A DNA stretch of 64,000 nucleotides from an uncultured Granulosicoccaceae bacterium (lineage in GTDB: Bacteria; Pseudomonadota; Gammaproteobacteria; Granulosicoccales; Granulosicoccaceae), in contig CALAJN010000009.1 of NCBI GenBank assembly GCA_937922675.1, forward strand, positions 62,001 through 126,000, read 5' to 3'. A program made the translations under genes and the position numbers. This document shows, piece by piece, positions 7,607 through 15,831 of this stretch. Every line of letters starts with the position of its first letter. Positions within the stretch are counted from its first letter, which is position 1. Under the pieces are notes generated by a model. The model did no database searches. It saw only the letters and a list, made by a program, of their open reading frames with translations, and had not been told where the DNA came from.

Positions 7607-9462
7607 GTGGGTCTGCACGCGGATGCGCTGCTGCCAGGAGCAAGCTCTGCATGCGCATCAGCAACTCGCTCGAGCGCCGGCTCGTCATCAACATCTGTCT
7701 GCGCCAGCACACCCACGGCACCACGGCCGATCTCGGCGGCATTGGCCTCATCGGTATCGATATGCATCTCCAGTGCGTAACTGTCCTTCACACGAATGAG
7801 GACATCGCCAAAAACAAGGTCACGCGGACCTCCGACGATGGCTATCGATACTTCGTCGCGGTCACTCACACCAAAACGCGAGGCATCGTCAGGGTGCATA
7901 TGTATATGCCGACGCGCGCAGATCAAGCCCTCATCCAACGTCACAGTGCCAGCCGGTCCCTCCAGTGTAATGGGAGCAGAGCCTGCAACCTGACCCGAGT
8001 CACGCACGGGGGCATCGACACCAAGGCGGAATTCATCGGTACGAGCAATCTCGATCTGATCCACGGCGCGAAGGGGTCCCAGAACTCTGACCTTGTCGAT
8101 ACGAGCCCGCGGACCAATCAGGTTAACGCGTTCCTTGCAGGCAAACTGACCCGGTTGAGACAAGGGCTTGTCCGGAGTGGGAGTGGCCTCGGCGCCAAAC
8201 AAGGCGGCAAAGGTTTTTGCACTCAGGTGACAGTGCCGCGCACTGACCGCTATTGGTACAGATAGATTCCCCGGGGGTGGCTCACTTTGCTCGGTTTCCA
8301 ATACCTTGGCGACATGTCGCGCGATCATCAGCTCCTCGTTGCTGCGCACGACAAGCGCTTCTACACGGGAGCGCTCGGTGGTAATCCGGCGGAACTCACC
8401 ATCGCCGGGTTTACCAGCATCGCGATTTCGATCCAGATCCAGATGGACACCCAAAAACTCAAGCCGCTGGAGGATACGCGCACGCATCGCTGCACCGTTT
8501 TCACCAATGCCCCCGGTAAACACGATGGCATCCAGACCACCCATAGCAGCCGCATAGGCGCCGATGTATTTACGTACGCGATGCGCAAACACGTTGATCG
8601 CCAGTCGGGCGCGATCGTTGCCCGCTGCTGCCGCCTCCTCGATCTCACGCACATCACCGGACAAACCGGAGAGACCCGCGAGCCCGCTGCGACGATTGAG
8701 TAGATCCTCCAGCTCATCCACATCGAAGCCCGAGCGCAACAAGGCAAGCAAGGCACCGGCATCCACATCACCCGAACGCGTGCCCATCACCAGCCCTTCG
8801 AGCGGCGTCGCACCCATACTGGTCTCGGCTGAGCGCCCGTACTCCACCGCACAAGCGCTCGCACCGTTACCCAGGTGCAGGGTCACCAGCCGAAGATCTT
8901 GCAGTGGGCGCTGCAAGAAACCTGCGGCGACACCGCTGACGTACTCGTGCGACAGGCCGTGAAAGCCATAACGCTTTATGTCATGGTCACGAGCCACATC
9001 CTGATCAATCGCATAGGTAACCGCACGACGTGGCATACCGGCGTGAAACGCCGTGTCAAAGCTTGCGATCTGTGGCAGTGCGGGATCAATTTCGCTGACA
9101 GCACGTATGGCAGCGACCGCAAAGGGGTTATGCAGTGGCGCAACTGAAGCAGCCTCGTCAATCGCTGCGAGCACAGTATCATCTATACGTACGGGCACTA
9201 CCAGGTCGTTACCACCATGTACCACCCGATGCCCCACTGCTGCGAGCGCACGCTCACCAAGAACGCTTGCGACCTGATCAAGCACATCAGTGATCGCTGC
9301 TGCGTGATCGCGTGAGCCCTGACTGTTGAGACGCTCGTGATGTCCTTCGAGCAAGGCCGCCTGTGACTGACCGCCCCCCTGCTCTCCACGCGCCAGCGCC
9401 GCCAAATCGAAGACCGCAAATTTCACGCTGGACGAGCCGCAATTGAGAACGAGTACAAGCAT
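7603..9462 (-). CDS. Acetate kinase fused to a PduL-type phosphotransacylase
   Basis: A fusion protein of 619 residues. Residues 1 to about 390 are a full acetate kinase: N-C-G-S-S-S-V-K-F at 7-15, H-R-V-V-H-G-G near 78-84, F-D-T-A-F-H at 135-140, Y-G-F-H-G-L-S-H at 165-172, H-L-G-N-G-A-S at 196-202 and F-T-G-G-I-G-E-N at 315-322. After a Pro-rich linker (about 391-399) comes a PduL (phosphate propanoyltransferase) domain with S-A-R-H-C-H-L-S near 408 and R-H-I-H-M-H-P near 518, the expected zinc-binding histidines, and M-H-I-D-T-D-E-A-N-A-A close to the end. It would interconvert acetate and acetyl-CoA through acetyl phosphate in one polypeptide. The ATG at 9462 gives the canonical kinase N-terminus; a longer frame upstream crosses the csp terminator and is rejected. 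It shares four bases with the photolyase gene. Confidence 0.93.
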   Translation of the reverse strand: MLVLVLNCGSSSVKFAVFDLAALARGEQGGGQSQAALLEGHHERLNSQGSRDHAAAITDVLDQVASVLGERALAAVGHRVVHGGNDLVVPVRIDDTVLAAIDEAASVAPLHNPFAVAAIRAVSEIDPALPQIASFDTAFHAGMPRRAVTYAIDQDVARDHDIKRYGFHGLSHEYVSGVAAGFLQRPLQDLRLVTLHLGNGASACAVEYGRSAETSMGATPLEGLVMGTRSGDVDAGALLALLRSGFDVDELEDLLNRRSGLAGLSGLSGDVREIEEAAAAGNDRARLAINVFAHRVRKYIGAYAAAMGGLDAIVFTGGIGENGAAMRARILQRLEFLGVHLDLDRNRDAGKPGDGEFRRITTERSRVEALVVRSNEELMIARHVAKVLETEQSEPPPGNLSVPIAVSARHCHLSAKTFAALFGAEATPTPDKPLSQPGQFACKERVNLIGPRARIDKVRVLGPLRAVDQIEIARTDEFRLGVDAPVRDSGQVAGSAPITLEGPAGTVTLDEGLICARRHIHMHPDDASRFGVSDRDEVSIAIVGGPRDLVFGDVLIRVKDSYALEMHIDTDEANAAEIGRGAVGVLAQTDVDDEPALERVADAHAELAPGSSASACRPT

Positions 9463-9544
9463 CAGAGCTGAATTCCTTGTGCCTTGAAGAAGCGCTGTGC
9501 CGGATCCTTGATCACCAGAGGTTGGAGCGTCAAGAATCGGACAG

Positions 9545-9582
9545 ATAAAAACGCGAAAGCCCCACACAAGGCGGGGCTTTCG
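9545..9582 (-). terminator. Rho-independent terminator downstream of the cold-shock gene
   Basis: Perfect 10-bp inverted repeat (9554-9563 with 9573-9582, GAAAGCCCC-type arms) around a 9-base loop. On the minus strand it is followed by CGTTTTTATC, so it has a GC-rich stem plus a T run. It lies 75 bases after the cold-shock stop and before the acetate kinase start, separating the two transcription units. Confidence 0.85.
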
Positions 9583-9656
9583 TTCGGACGTATCGGCGAC
9601 TCGGTCAGAACCGGTGTAGCCGTGACCCGATCACTCGCGGGTCAGGAGGAAGGACT

Positions 9657-9860
9657 TCAGGCCGCAGTGACGTTGACTGCTGCCGGGCCCTTCTGACCCT
9701 GCTCGATGTCAAAAGTTACCTTTTGACCTTCATCGAGGGTCTTGTACCCATCACCATTGATAGCGGTGTGATGTACGAAAACATCCTTGCCACCATCTTC
9801 CGGAGCGATGAAGCCGAAGCCCTTCGCCGCGTCGAACCACTTGACTGTACCAGTACTCAA
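9657..9860 (-). CDS. Cold-shock protein (CspA family)
   Basis: A 67-residue single cold-shock domain with RNP1 (K-G-F-G-F-I) and RNP2 (D-V-F-V-H-H) motifs, ending in V-N-V-T-A-A. These proteins bind single-stranded RNA/DNA as chaperones. The frame is open further upstream, but the family begins M-S-T-G-T-V-K-W-F, which here requires a TTG start at 9860. An AGGG element sits 8 bases before that TTG, so I choose it. The upstream residues of the longer frame look like leader RNA rather than protein. It has its own terminator (9545-9582). CspA-type genes commonly have long structured 5' leaders; whether this one does cannot be told here. Confidence 0.92.
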   Translation of the reverse strand: MSTGTVKWFDAAKGFGFIAPEDGGKDVFVHHTAINGDGYKTLDEGQKVTFDIEQGQKGPAAVNVTAA

Positions 9861-10162
9861 AACAATAACCCTGTGTCTAAAAAACTGCTGTTTAAGACGG
9901 AGAACGCTGCTCACTGAGGGAGCTCCGGAGTGCAAGCCGATGACTGCCTCCACACAACTCCCTCGATGGACCAGATTTAACCTGTCCGTACGATCGGACC
10001 CTTGGCTCGCGCCAACAATCCTTGATGCAACCGAGAAAAACCTCGGCTACGACACCGAATATAGGGAGTTAGTCGCTCGAACACAAGCATCGTGCGTACG
10101 GTAATTCGGGCAATCGCGCGATCTTGAGCTACAATCCTCGCCCCTCGCGCACCCGGCACGGC
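9861..10162. other. Intergenic region between csp and avtA (divergent promoters expected)
   Basis: About 300 bases between two divergently read genes. It should hold the promoter and 5' leader of the cold-shock gene on the minus strand and the promoter of avtA on the plus strand. I see a short inverted repeat GTCCG-TACGAT-CGGAC at 9984-9999 and a GGAGCTCC palindrome near 9930, but no convincing -35/-10 pair and no further gene. Confidence 0.5.
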
Positions 10163-11470
10163 ATGCGATTCTCGGATTTCGGCTCGCGTTTTACCGGCGG
10201 CACCGGTACCGGCTCGCTCATGCGCGATCTCTCGAGGCTACCCACATTGCCAGCGGCTCACCCCGGTGTGTGCCGTCTCGGTGGCGGCAACCCGGCGCTG
10301 ATTCCGGCCGTGATGAGCCGCTATCGCCGCGCACTTGCCGATCTGGCCGAAAACCCGGCTCGATTCAACGACACCTTTGGCCGCTATTCCGGCCCCCAGG
10401 GTGACCCAGCGTTCATCGAGGCCTTGGGTCGCGTTCTCAAAGACGAACACGGCCTGAACGCAGGCCCCGACAATGTCCTGCTGACTAACGGCAGCCAGAA
10501 CGGGTTCCTGCAACTGTTCAACTTGTTCGGTGGCACCGCTGACAACGGCAAGTGTCGCCAAAAGATCCTGCTACCGCTCGCGCCCGAGTACATCGGTTAC
10601 GCCGACCAGGCGCTCGAACAGGATCTCTTTGTATCCCGGCGCCCGACTATCGACCGCCTGTCATCCTCACGGTTCAAGTACGGATTGGATCTCGAGGGAC
10701 TGGACACCCTCGAGGGTCTTGACCTCGAGCCAGAGGAGCATGTTGCCGCGGTGTGTGTTTCACGGCCGACCAACCCGACCGGCAACGTGTTGACCGACAA
10801 CGAGATGGCCGCCTTGGTCGAGCTCGCTGAGCAACGTGACATACCGCTGATCATCGACAATGCCTACGGCGCTCCTTTTCCTGACATCATTCACGTGCCG
10901 GCACGACTGCCCGACTCGCCCAATGTGGTGTTGACCATGAGTCTGTCAAAACTTGGCTTGCCGGGGGCGCGGGCGGGGATTATCGTCGCTCATGCCGACG
11001 TCATCGCAGCTCTGGCTGAAATGAACGCGGTCATGAACCTGGCACCTGTGGGTGTTGGCCCGGCCATGATGACCCCGCTGCTGGCAAGTGGCGAACTCAC
11101 ACGGATCGCCCAGCAGCAAATCCGCCCCTGGTACCGATCCAGGGCCACGCATGTGCTTGAACAGGTCGATGCACTGTTTGCTGACCTGCCCGTTCGTGCG
11201 CACCAGCATGATGGCGCTATATTTCTCTGGCTGTGGTTCGAGGGTTTGCCCATCAGCAGCCAGGAGTTCTACCAGCGACTGCACGCCGAGGGTGTTGTGG
11301 TCGTGTCAGGACATCACTTCTTCCCCGGACTGGCTGACGATCCGCAAGCACCGTGGCAGCATCGCCATGAGTGTCTGCGCATCAGCTTTGCGGGTGAGGA
11401 ATCAGAAGTTGCGCGCGGACTCGAGACGATTGCAGCACATGCGCACAGACTCTACGCTGGCGCAGGTTGA
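10163..11470 (+). CDS. avtA: Valine--pyruvate aminotransferase
   Basis: A 435-residue PLP-dependent aminotransferase (fold type I) that makes valine from 2-ketoisovalerate using alanine. It matches AvtA along its length: L-G-G-G-N-P-A near the N-terminus, N-G-S-Q-N-G-F, L-A-P-E-Y-I-G-Y-A-D, V-S-R-P-T-N-P-T-G-N, the I-D-N-A-Y-G block, the PLP lysine in S-L-S-K-L-G-L-P-G-A-R, and G-H-H-F-F-P-G-L near the end. The ATG at 10163 is chosen because AvtA proteins begin just before F-x-x-F-G-x-x-F-T; a start 39 bases upstream is less likely. Its role fits with ilvIHC elsewhere in the window, although it is not in their operon. Confidence 0.94.
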   Translation: MRFSDFGSRFTGGTGTGSLMRDLSRLPTLPAAHPGVCRLGGGNPALIPAVMSRYRRALADLAENPARFNDTFGRYSGPQGDPAFIEALGRVLKDEHGLNAGPDNVLLTNGSQNGFLQLFNLFGGTADNGKCRQKILLPLAPEYIGYADQALEQDLFVSRRPTIDRLSSSRFKYGLDLEGLDTLEGLDLEPEEHVAAVCVSRPTNPTGNVLTDNEMAALVELAEQRDIPLIIDNAYGAPFPDIIHVPARLPDSPNVVLTMSLSKLGLPGARAGIIVAHADVIAALAEMNAVMNLAPVGVGPAMMTPLLASGELTRIAQQQIRPWYRSRATHVLEQVDALFADLPVRAHQHDGAIFLWLWFEGLPISSQEFYQRLHAEGVVVVSGHHFFPGLADDPQAPWQHRHECLRISFAGEESEVARGLETIAAHAHRLYAGAG

Positions 11471-11514
11471 CACACCCTCTGCCCCTTACAAACATACCGA
11501 GTAAATACCGCTAG

Positions 11515-14274
11515 ATGGAAGACTTCGCCGTCGGTCAACGCTGGATAAGCGATACAGAGACCGATCTTGGGTTAGGCACGATCCTGGAGGTCGAGTTTCG
11601 CCAGATTGCCATCGTATTTCTTGCCACCGGTGACACACGCCGATATGCCAAAGAGACCGCGCCATTGACACGTGTGGTCTTTTCGGTGGGTGATTCGGTT
11701 ACCAGTCACGAGGGCTGGCAACTCTCTATCACAGCGCTTGAAGTCGATGAGGGTGTGGTTACCTACATCGGCAAGCGCAATGACACCGGTGAAACTGCTG
11801 CACTCGACGAAGGTGATCTTGACAACTTTCTGCGCTTTCGCACGCCGCGCGACCGCCTGTTTGCAGGACTAATCGACGGGCATCGCTGGTTCATGCTGCG
11901 TCGGGACGTGTTTACACACCGCGACCGCATTGCGCGATCACCCATACGTGGCCTGGAAGGCGCACGCGTCTCAGTGCTACCGCATCAGATGCATGTTGCC
12001 GTTGAGGCCTTGTCACGCCCCGCACCGCGTTTGTTGCTCGCTGATGAAGTTGGCCTTGGCAAGACCATCGAGGCTGGACTGATATTGCATGCACGTCTTG
12101 TTCGCCGTGAAATATCACGAGTGCTCATTGCCGTACCTGAGCCTCTGCTACATCAATGGTTGGTGGAGATGCTGCGCAAGTTCAATCTGCGCTTCGCCTT
12201 GTATGACGAAGAGCGCTTTGAAGCTGCCGTAGAGTCTGCACCCGATGGCAACCCTTTTCTCGCCGAGCAACTGGTGCTGCTCTCTACCAACACGCTGATC
12301 GATGATGCAGCCGGCCAGGATATCGGTGATGCAGCGATTGCCGCAGGTTTTGACATGATGGTGGTCGATGAAGCTCATCATCTTGAGGGGGAGACCTATG
12401 ATGTGGTCGAAGCACTTGCTGCCGTTGTGCCGTCAGTGCTGTTACTCACTGCAACCCCCGAGCAGCTAGGCAAAAGCGGACACTTCGCCCGCCTGCGCCT
12501 ACTTGACCCGGCGCGCTTCGATGATGAAGAGCGCTTTACCAAGGAGGAGGAAGGCTTTCAGGAGATTGCACGTATTGCCGGACAGCTGGACGATGCCAAT
12601 GCGCTTGATCCAGCAGAAATCGCTGAACTTGAGCGCGTACTCGACACCCAATTCAACGAGACAGACAAACGAACGCTTGGCTCTGACACGGCAATGGCGG
12701 CGAGCGACCTTCCCGCAAGACTCGTAGCACAACTTGTCGATCGCCACGGAACCGGACGACTGCTGTTTCGCAATACGCGTCGTGCAGTGCCGGGCTTTCC
12801 CAAACGGCAATATCACTCACACCGACTCGATGGCGACGGAGCGGACAGCGTGGCCGAGTGGCTGCTGGCGTTCATGGCAACCCGACGAACCGAGAAGACC
12901 TTGTTCATCGCATCGCGTCGAGAAACAATACTCGCGATTGCCGAGCAGCTGCGCTTGCTGGGCATCGACACCGCCCAATTTCACGAAGGCATGAGCATCG
13001 TGGAGAGGGATCGTGCTGCTGCATGGTTTGCCGATCCTGAAGACAATTGCCGACTCCTGCTGTGTTCAGAAATTGGTAGTGAGGGACGTAACTTTCAGTT
13101 TTTGCACACCCTGGTGACCATAGAATTGCCTGACACCCCCGATGTGCTTGAGCAACGTATCGGCCGGCTGGATCGCATAGGACAGGAGCATGATGTAGAG
13201 ATTCACGTACCCGTACACCCAGGAAGTCGAGACGCGCACCTGGCCCGCTGGTACCACGAGGGTCTCAATGCCTTCGAGACCCTCTGCAGAACGGGCAACG
13301 CCGTGCGTGATCAACTTGGGGACAGGCTTGCTAAAGCGATAGATAGTGAGCCGGAGACGCTGGACGCCGTAGTGGCAAGCTCGCAACAGTTGGCAACAGA
13401 GATTGCAGACACACTAGACAAGGGTCGGGACCGGCTGCTCGAGCTGAACTCGAACCGACCCGAGCGCATACAGGAACACCTCGACGCCTTTGCACGTGCT
13501 GACAGGGATTTCACGCTTGAGGACTTCATGGCCGGTATCTTTGATCGCTTTGGCGTAGAAGTCAACGAACAGAGCGGGGACTACTGGATCATTGCCCCTT
13601 CGGACAATATGCAGCTGGAGCGCTTCCCCCACCTGCCTGACGAAGGTCTGTCAATCACCTTTACGCGCTCGGTTGCATTGGCACGCGAAGACCTTGTATT
13701 CCTGACCTGGGATCATCCGATGGTCTCTGACTCGATGGATCTGATTCTCGATGAAGGCTTTGGACAAGCGGATTGCCAAGTCATCCGATCAGCGGATCTC
13801 ACGCCGGGACTTGCAGTCGTTGACGGCAGCTACGCGCTTGAGTGCGTAGCGCCACCCGCGCTCGGGCTGGAGCGTTTTTTACCTGCGCAGGTACAGTCTT
13901 GGCAAATAGGGCTGGACAAGGCTGACTGGACTGCTCGCTTTGAGACAATCAATATGGAGACAGCTCGTATCAAATACGATCGAAAGCAGCTACGTCAGGT
14001 GGCACGTCGAAACCGGACCGCCCTGGAAGAGTTGATTGATCTCACCGCACAATTGGCTGACCAGTCACTGCCAGCACTGGTAGACGAGGCGCGCGAGGCC
14101 GTCCTCGCCGAACACCACGAAGCACACTCACGTCTGTCCGCCCTGGCAAAGGTCAACCCTTCTGTCGACACCGCAGAACTTGCAGCACTCGACACGTTGC
14201 GTGATCAACGACTGGCCGCACTAGAGACAAGCCATGCCCGACCCGTATCGGTGCGCGTGCTGTTCAACAATTGA
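11515..14274 (+). CDS. rapA: RNA polymerase-associated protein RapA (SWI2/SNF2 ATPase)
   Basis: A 919-residue SWI2/SNF2-type ATPase that binds RNA polymerase and recycles it after transcription. The N-terminus (F-A-V-G-Q-R-W-I-S-D-T-E-T-D-L-G-L-G-T) is the RapA Tudor-like domain. Walker A lies in L-A-D-E-V-G-L-G-K-T (about residue 177), the DEAH box in V-V-D-E-A-H-H (about 282), motif III in L-L-T-A-T-P-E-Q-L-G, and motif VI in Q-R-I-G-R-L-D-R-I-G-Q (about 545). The C-terminal region has the RapA-specific spacer and coiled part. It is slightly shorter than the E. coli protein (968). It lies 44 bases after avtA and 11 bases before xthA, in the same direction. Confidence 0.96.
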   Translation: MEDFAVGQRWISDTETDLGLGTILEVEFRQIAIVFLATGDTRRYAKETAPLTRVVFSVGDSVTSHEGWQLSITALEVDEGVVTYIGKRNDTGETAALDEGDLDNFLRFRTPRDRLFAGLIDGHRWFMLRRDVFTHRDRIARSPIRGLEGARVSVLPHQMHVAVEALSRPAPRLLLADEVGLGKTIEAGLILHARLVRREISRVLIAVPEPLLHQWLVEMLRKFNLRFALYDEERFEAAVESAPDGNPFLAEQLVLLSTNTLIDDAAGQDIGDAAIAAGFDMMVVDEAHHLEGETYDVVEALAAVVPSVLLLTATPEQLGKSGHFARLRLLDPARFDDEERFTKEEEGFQEIARIAGQLDDANALDPAEIAELERVLDTQFNETDKRTLGSDTAMAASDLPARLVAQLVDRHGTGRLLFRNTRRAVPGFPKRQYHSHRLDGDGADSVAEWLLAFMATRRTEKTLFIASRRETILAIAEQLRLLGIDTAQFHEGMSIVERDRAAAWFADPEDNCRLLLCSEIGSEGRNFQFLHTLVTIELPDTPDVLEQRIGRLDRIGQEHDVEIHVPVHPGSRDAHLARWYHEGLNAFETLCRTGNAVRDQLGDRLAKAIDSEPETLDAVVASSQQLATEIADTLDKGRDRLLELNSNRPERIQEHLDAFARADRDFTLEDFMAGIFDRFGVEVNEQSGDYWIIAPSDNMQLERFPHLPDEGLSITFTRSVALAREDLVFLTWDHPMVSDSMDLILDEGFGQADCQVIRSADLTPGLAVVDGSYALECVAPPALGLERFLPAQVQSWQIGLDKADWTARFETINMETARIKYDRKQLRQVARRNRTALEELIDLTAQLADQSLPALVDEAREAVLAEHHEAHSRLSALAKVNPSVDTAELAALDTLRDQRLAALETSHARPVSVRVLFNN

Positions 14275-14285
14275 GGAACCGTGTG

Positions 14286-15104
14286 ATGAAAGTGGTCTCC
14301 TTCAATGTCAATAGCGTCCGCAAGCGTTTGCATCAGATCGCAGCCTTGACCGAGTCTTGCGCACCGGATGTCATCGGCTTGCAAGAAACCAAGGTAGTTG
14401 ATGCCGACTTTCCAGCCGAGGCACTCACAGAACTCGGCTATCACTCTGTATTTACGGGCCAGAAGACTCACTACGGTGTTGCCCTGCTCTCTCGCACACC
14501 GATAGAGGAGGTCAGCATGGGCTTCCCAGCGGATTCTGTGGATGCGCAAAAGCGCTTGATTTGCGGCACCGTCACCACCGCAGGCGGCACGCGTGTGCGC
14601 ATCATCAACGGCTACTTTCCTCAAGGTGAAAAGCGTGACCACCCAACCAAGTTCCCGGCCAAGCAACGCTTTTATGCAGATCTCATGGGGCTACTTGCCA
14701 ACGCGTGTGACCCACGCGAGCCACTGATTGTCATGGGGGACTTCAATGTTGCCCCTCTGGATGTGGATATCGGCATTGGTGAGGAGGGTCGAAAGCGTTG
14801 GCTACGCGCCGGTGCGACAAGTTTTCTGCCCGAAGAGCGAGAGTGGTTTCAGCACTTACTCGATTGGGGTCTATTTGACACCTATCGGGAAAAATACCCT
14901 CAGTCCACTGATCTTTTCAGCTGGTTTGACTATCGCAGCAAGGGCTTTGAACGTGAACCCAAACGCGGCTTGCGTATTGATCAGGTGTTGGCAACGAGTA
15001 TGCTGAATGATCGACTGCTCGATGCGGGCATCGAGTACGACATACGTGCCATGGAGAGCCCGTCGGATCATTGTCCGGTGTGGTCGAGCTTTGATCTGGA
15101 TTAG
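14286..15104 (+). CDS. xthA: Exodeoxyribonuclease III
   Basis: A 272-residue Mg-dependent AP endonuclease / 3'-5' exonuclease of base-excision repair. The exonuclease-endonuclease-phosphatase fold is clear: F-N-V-N-S-V-R at the N-terminus, L-Q-E-T-K near residue 38 (metal-binding Glu), N-G-Y-F-P-Q-G, G-D-F-N-V-A-P-L-D-V-D, and the C-terminal S-D-H-C-P-V with the catalytic His. The ATG at 14286 follows a GAGG element at 9 bases spacing; the frame opens slightly earlier. It follows rapA closely. A small inverted repeat GACCC-CGAAT-GGGTC about 35 bases after the stop may be a weak terminator. Confidence 0.95.
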   Translation: MKVVSFNVNSVRKRLHQIAALTESCAPDVIGLQETKVVDADFPAEALTELGYHSVFTGQKTHYGVALLSRTPIEEVSMGFPADSVDAQKRLICGTVTTAGGTRVRIINGYFPQGEKRDHPTKFPAKQRFYADLMGLLANACDPREPLIVMGDFNVAPLDVDIGIGEEGRKRWLRAGATSFLPEEREWFQHLLDWGLFDTYREKYPQSTDLFSWFDYRSKGFEREPKRGLRIDQVLATSMLNDRLLDAGIEYDIRAMESPSDHCPVWSSFDLD

Positions 15105-15172
15105 ATGTGCAGCGCCCACGACCCCGATGGGACATAATCAGACCCCGAATGGGTCGATCAGAAGCGCAATCC

Positions 15173-15787
15173 ATGAGTATTATCGGTTTTTCACGTTTGT
15201 TGACCCGTCTGTGTACTGCCAGCCTGTTAGCTTTACTGGCAAGCCATCAGGCTCACGCGCTGGACGATCAACGCACCGGCTTCATCATTGCCTTCGGCGG
15301 TGGTGGGCAGGTCACCAATCTGGCATTCGATTTTGACGGAACTGACGACTCCGAGGACGAATACTTCACCGGAGACGCCTACGGTGTTGCCTTGCAGCTC
15401 TCTATCGGCGGCGCTTTTACTGATCAATTTGCAATCACCGGCACCCATCAGGTCAGTCGCTATCGGGTTGATTCAGAGGAGCATTTCAGCTACCTGTTGG
15501 GCGTCACAGGTACCTACTGGGTTCGACCGACCCGTCCGTCAGTCTATCTGTCGGCCACCGCCGGCCGACTTTCCGTTCAAACCGACGCTTATGACACCAG
15601 TTTTTTTAATTTCGGCGACTCAGCTACCGGATATGCAGGCCGTTTTGCGGTAGGTTTCGAGTTTGCGAGTCGCTTGCACCTCGAGGGTGGTCTCACCATT
15701 GGCAAGAGCGACAACGGATTTGATCGCGATGGCCCGCGCCTGGAGTCAACCTCCGCGCAGCTGATCGCAAGTTTTGTGTGGTACTGA
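15173..15787 (+). CDS. Putative outer-membrane beta-barrel protein
   Basis: A 204-residue exported protein. The ATG at 15173 gives a standard signal peptide (basic n-region, hydrophobic core, H-A-H-A/L-D cleavage near residue 29). The mature part has regular amphipathic strands with Gly and aromatic residues and ends in I-A-S-F-V-W-Y, an aromatic C-terminus typical of outer-membrane barrels. The acidic stretch D-G-T-D-D-S-E-D-E-Y after the second strand may be a surface loop. The family is not recognised; it resembles OmpW/OmpX-sized barrels in length only. It lies immediately before the TSP3-like gene in the same direction. Confidence 0.65.
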   Translation: MSIIGFSRLLTRLCTASLLALLASHQAHALDDQRTGFIIAFGGGGQVTNLAFDFDGTDDSEDEYFTGDAYGVALQLSIGGAFTDQFAITGTHQVSRYRVDSEEHFSYLLGVTGTYWVRPTRPSVYLSATAGRLSVQTDAYDTSFFNFGDSATGYAGRFAVGFEFASRLHLEGGLTIGKSDNGFDRDGPRLESTSAQLIASFVWY

Positions 15788-15831
15788 GATATCACGACCC
15801 GATTGCAGCAGTACAAAATGGAACGCAGGTT

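Noticed and set aside
9463-9567. N-terminal extension of the acetate kinase fusion
   Set aside because: The extra residues are encoded by the csp terminator region and are not part of any AckA.
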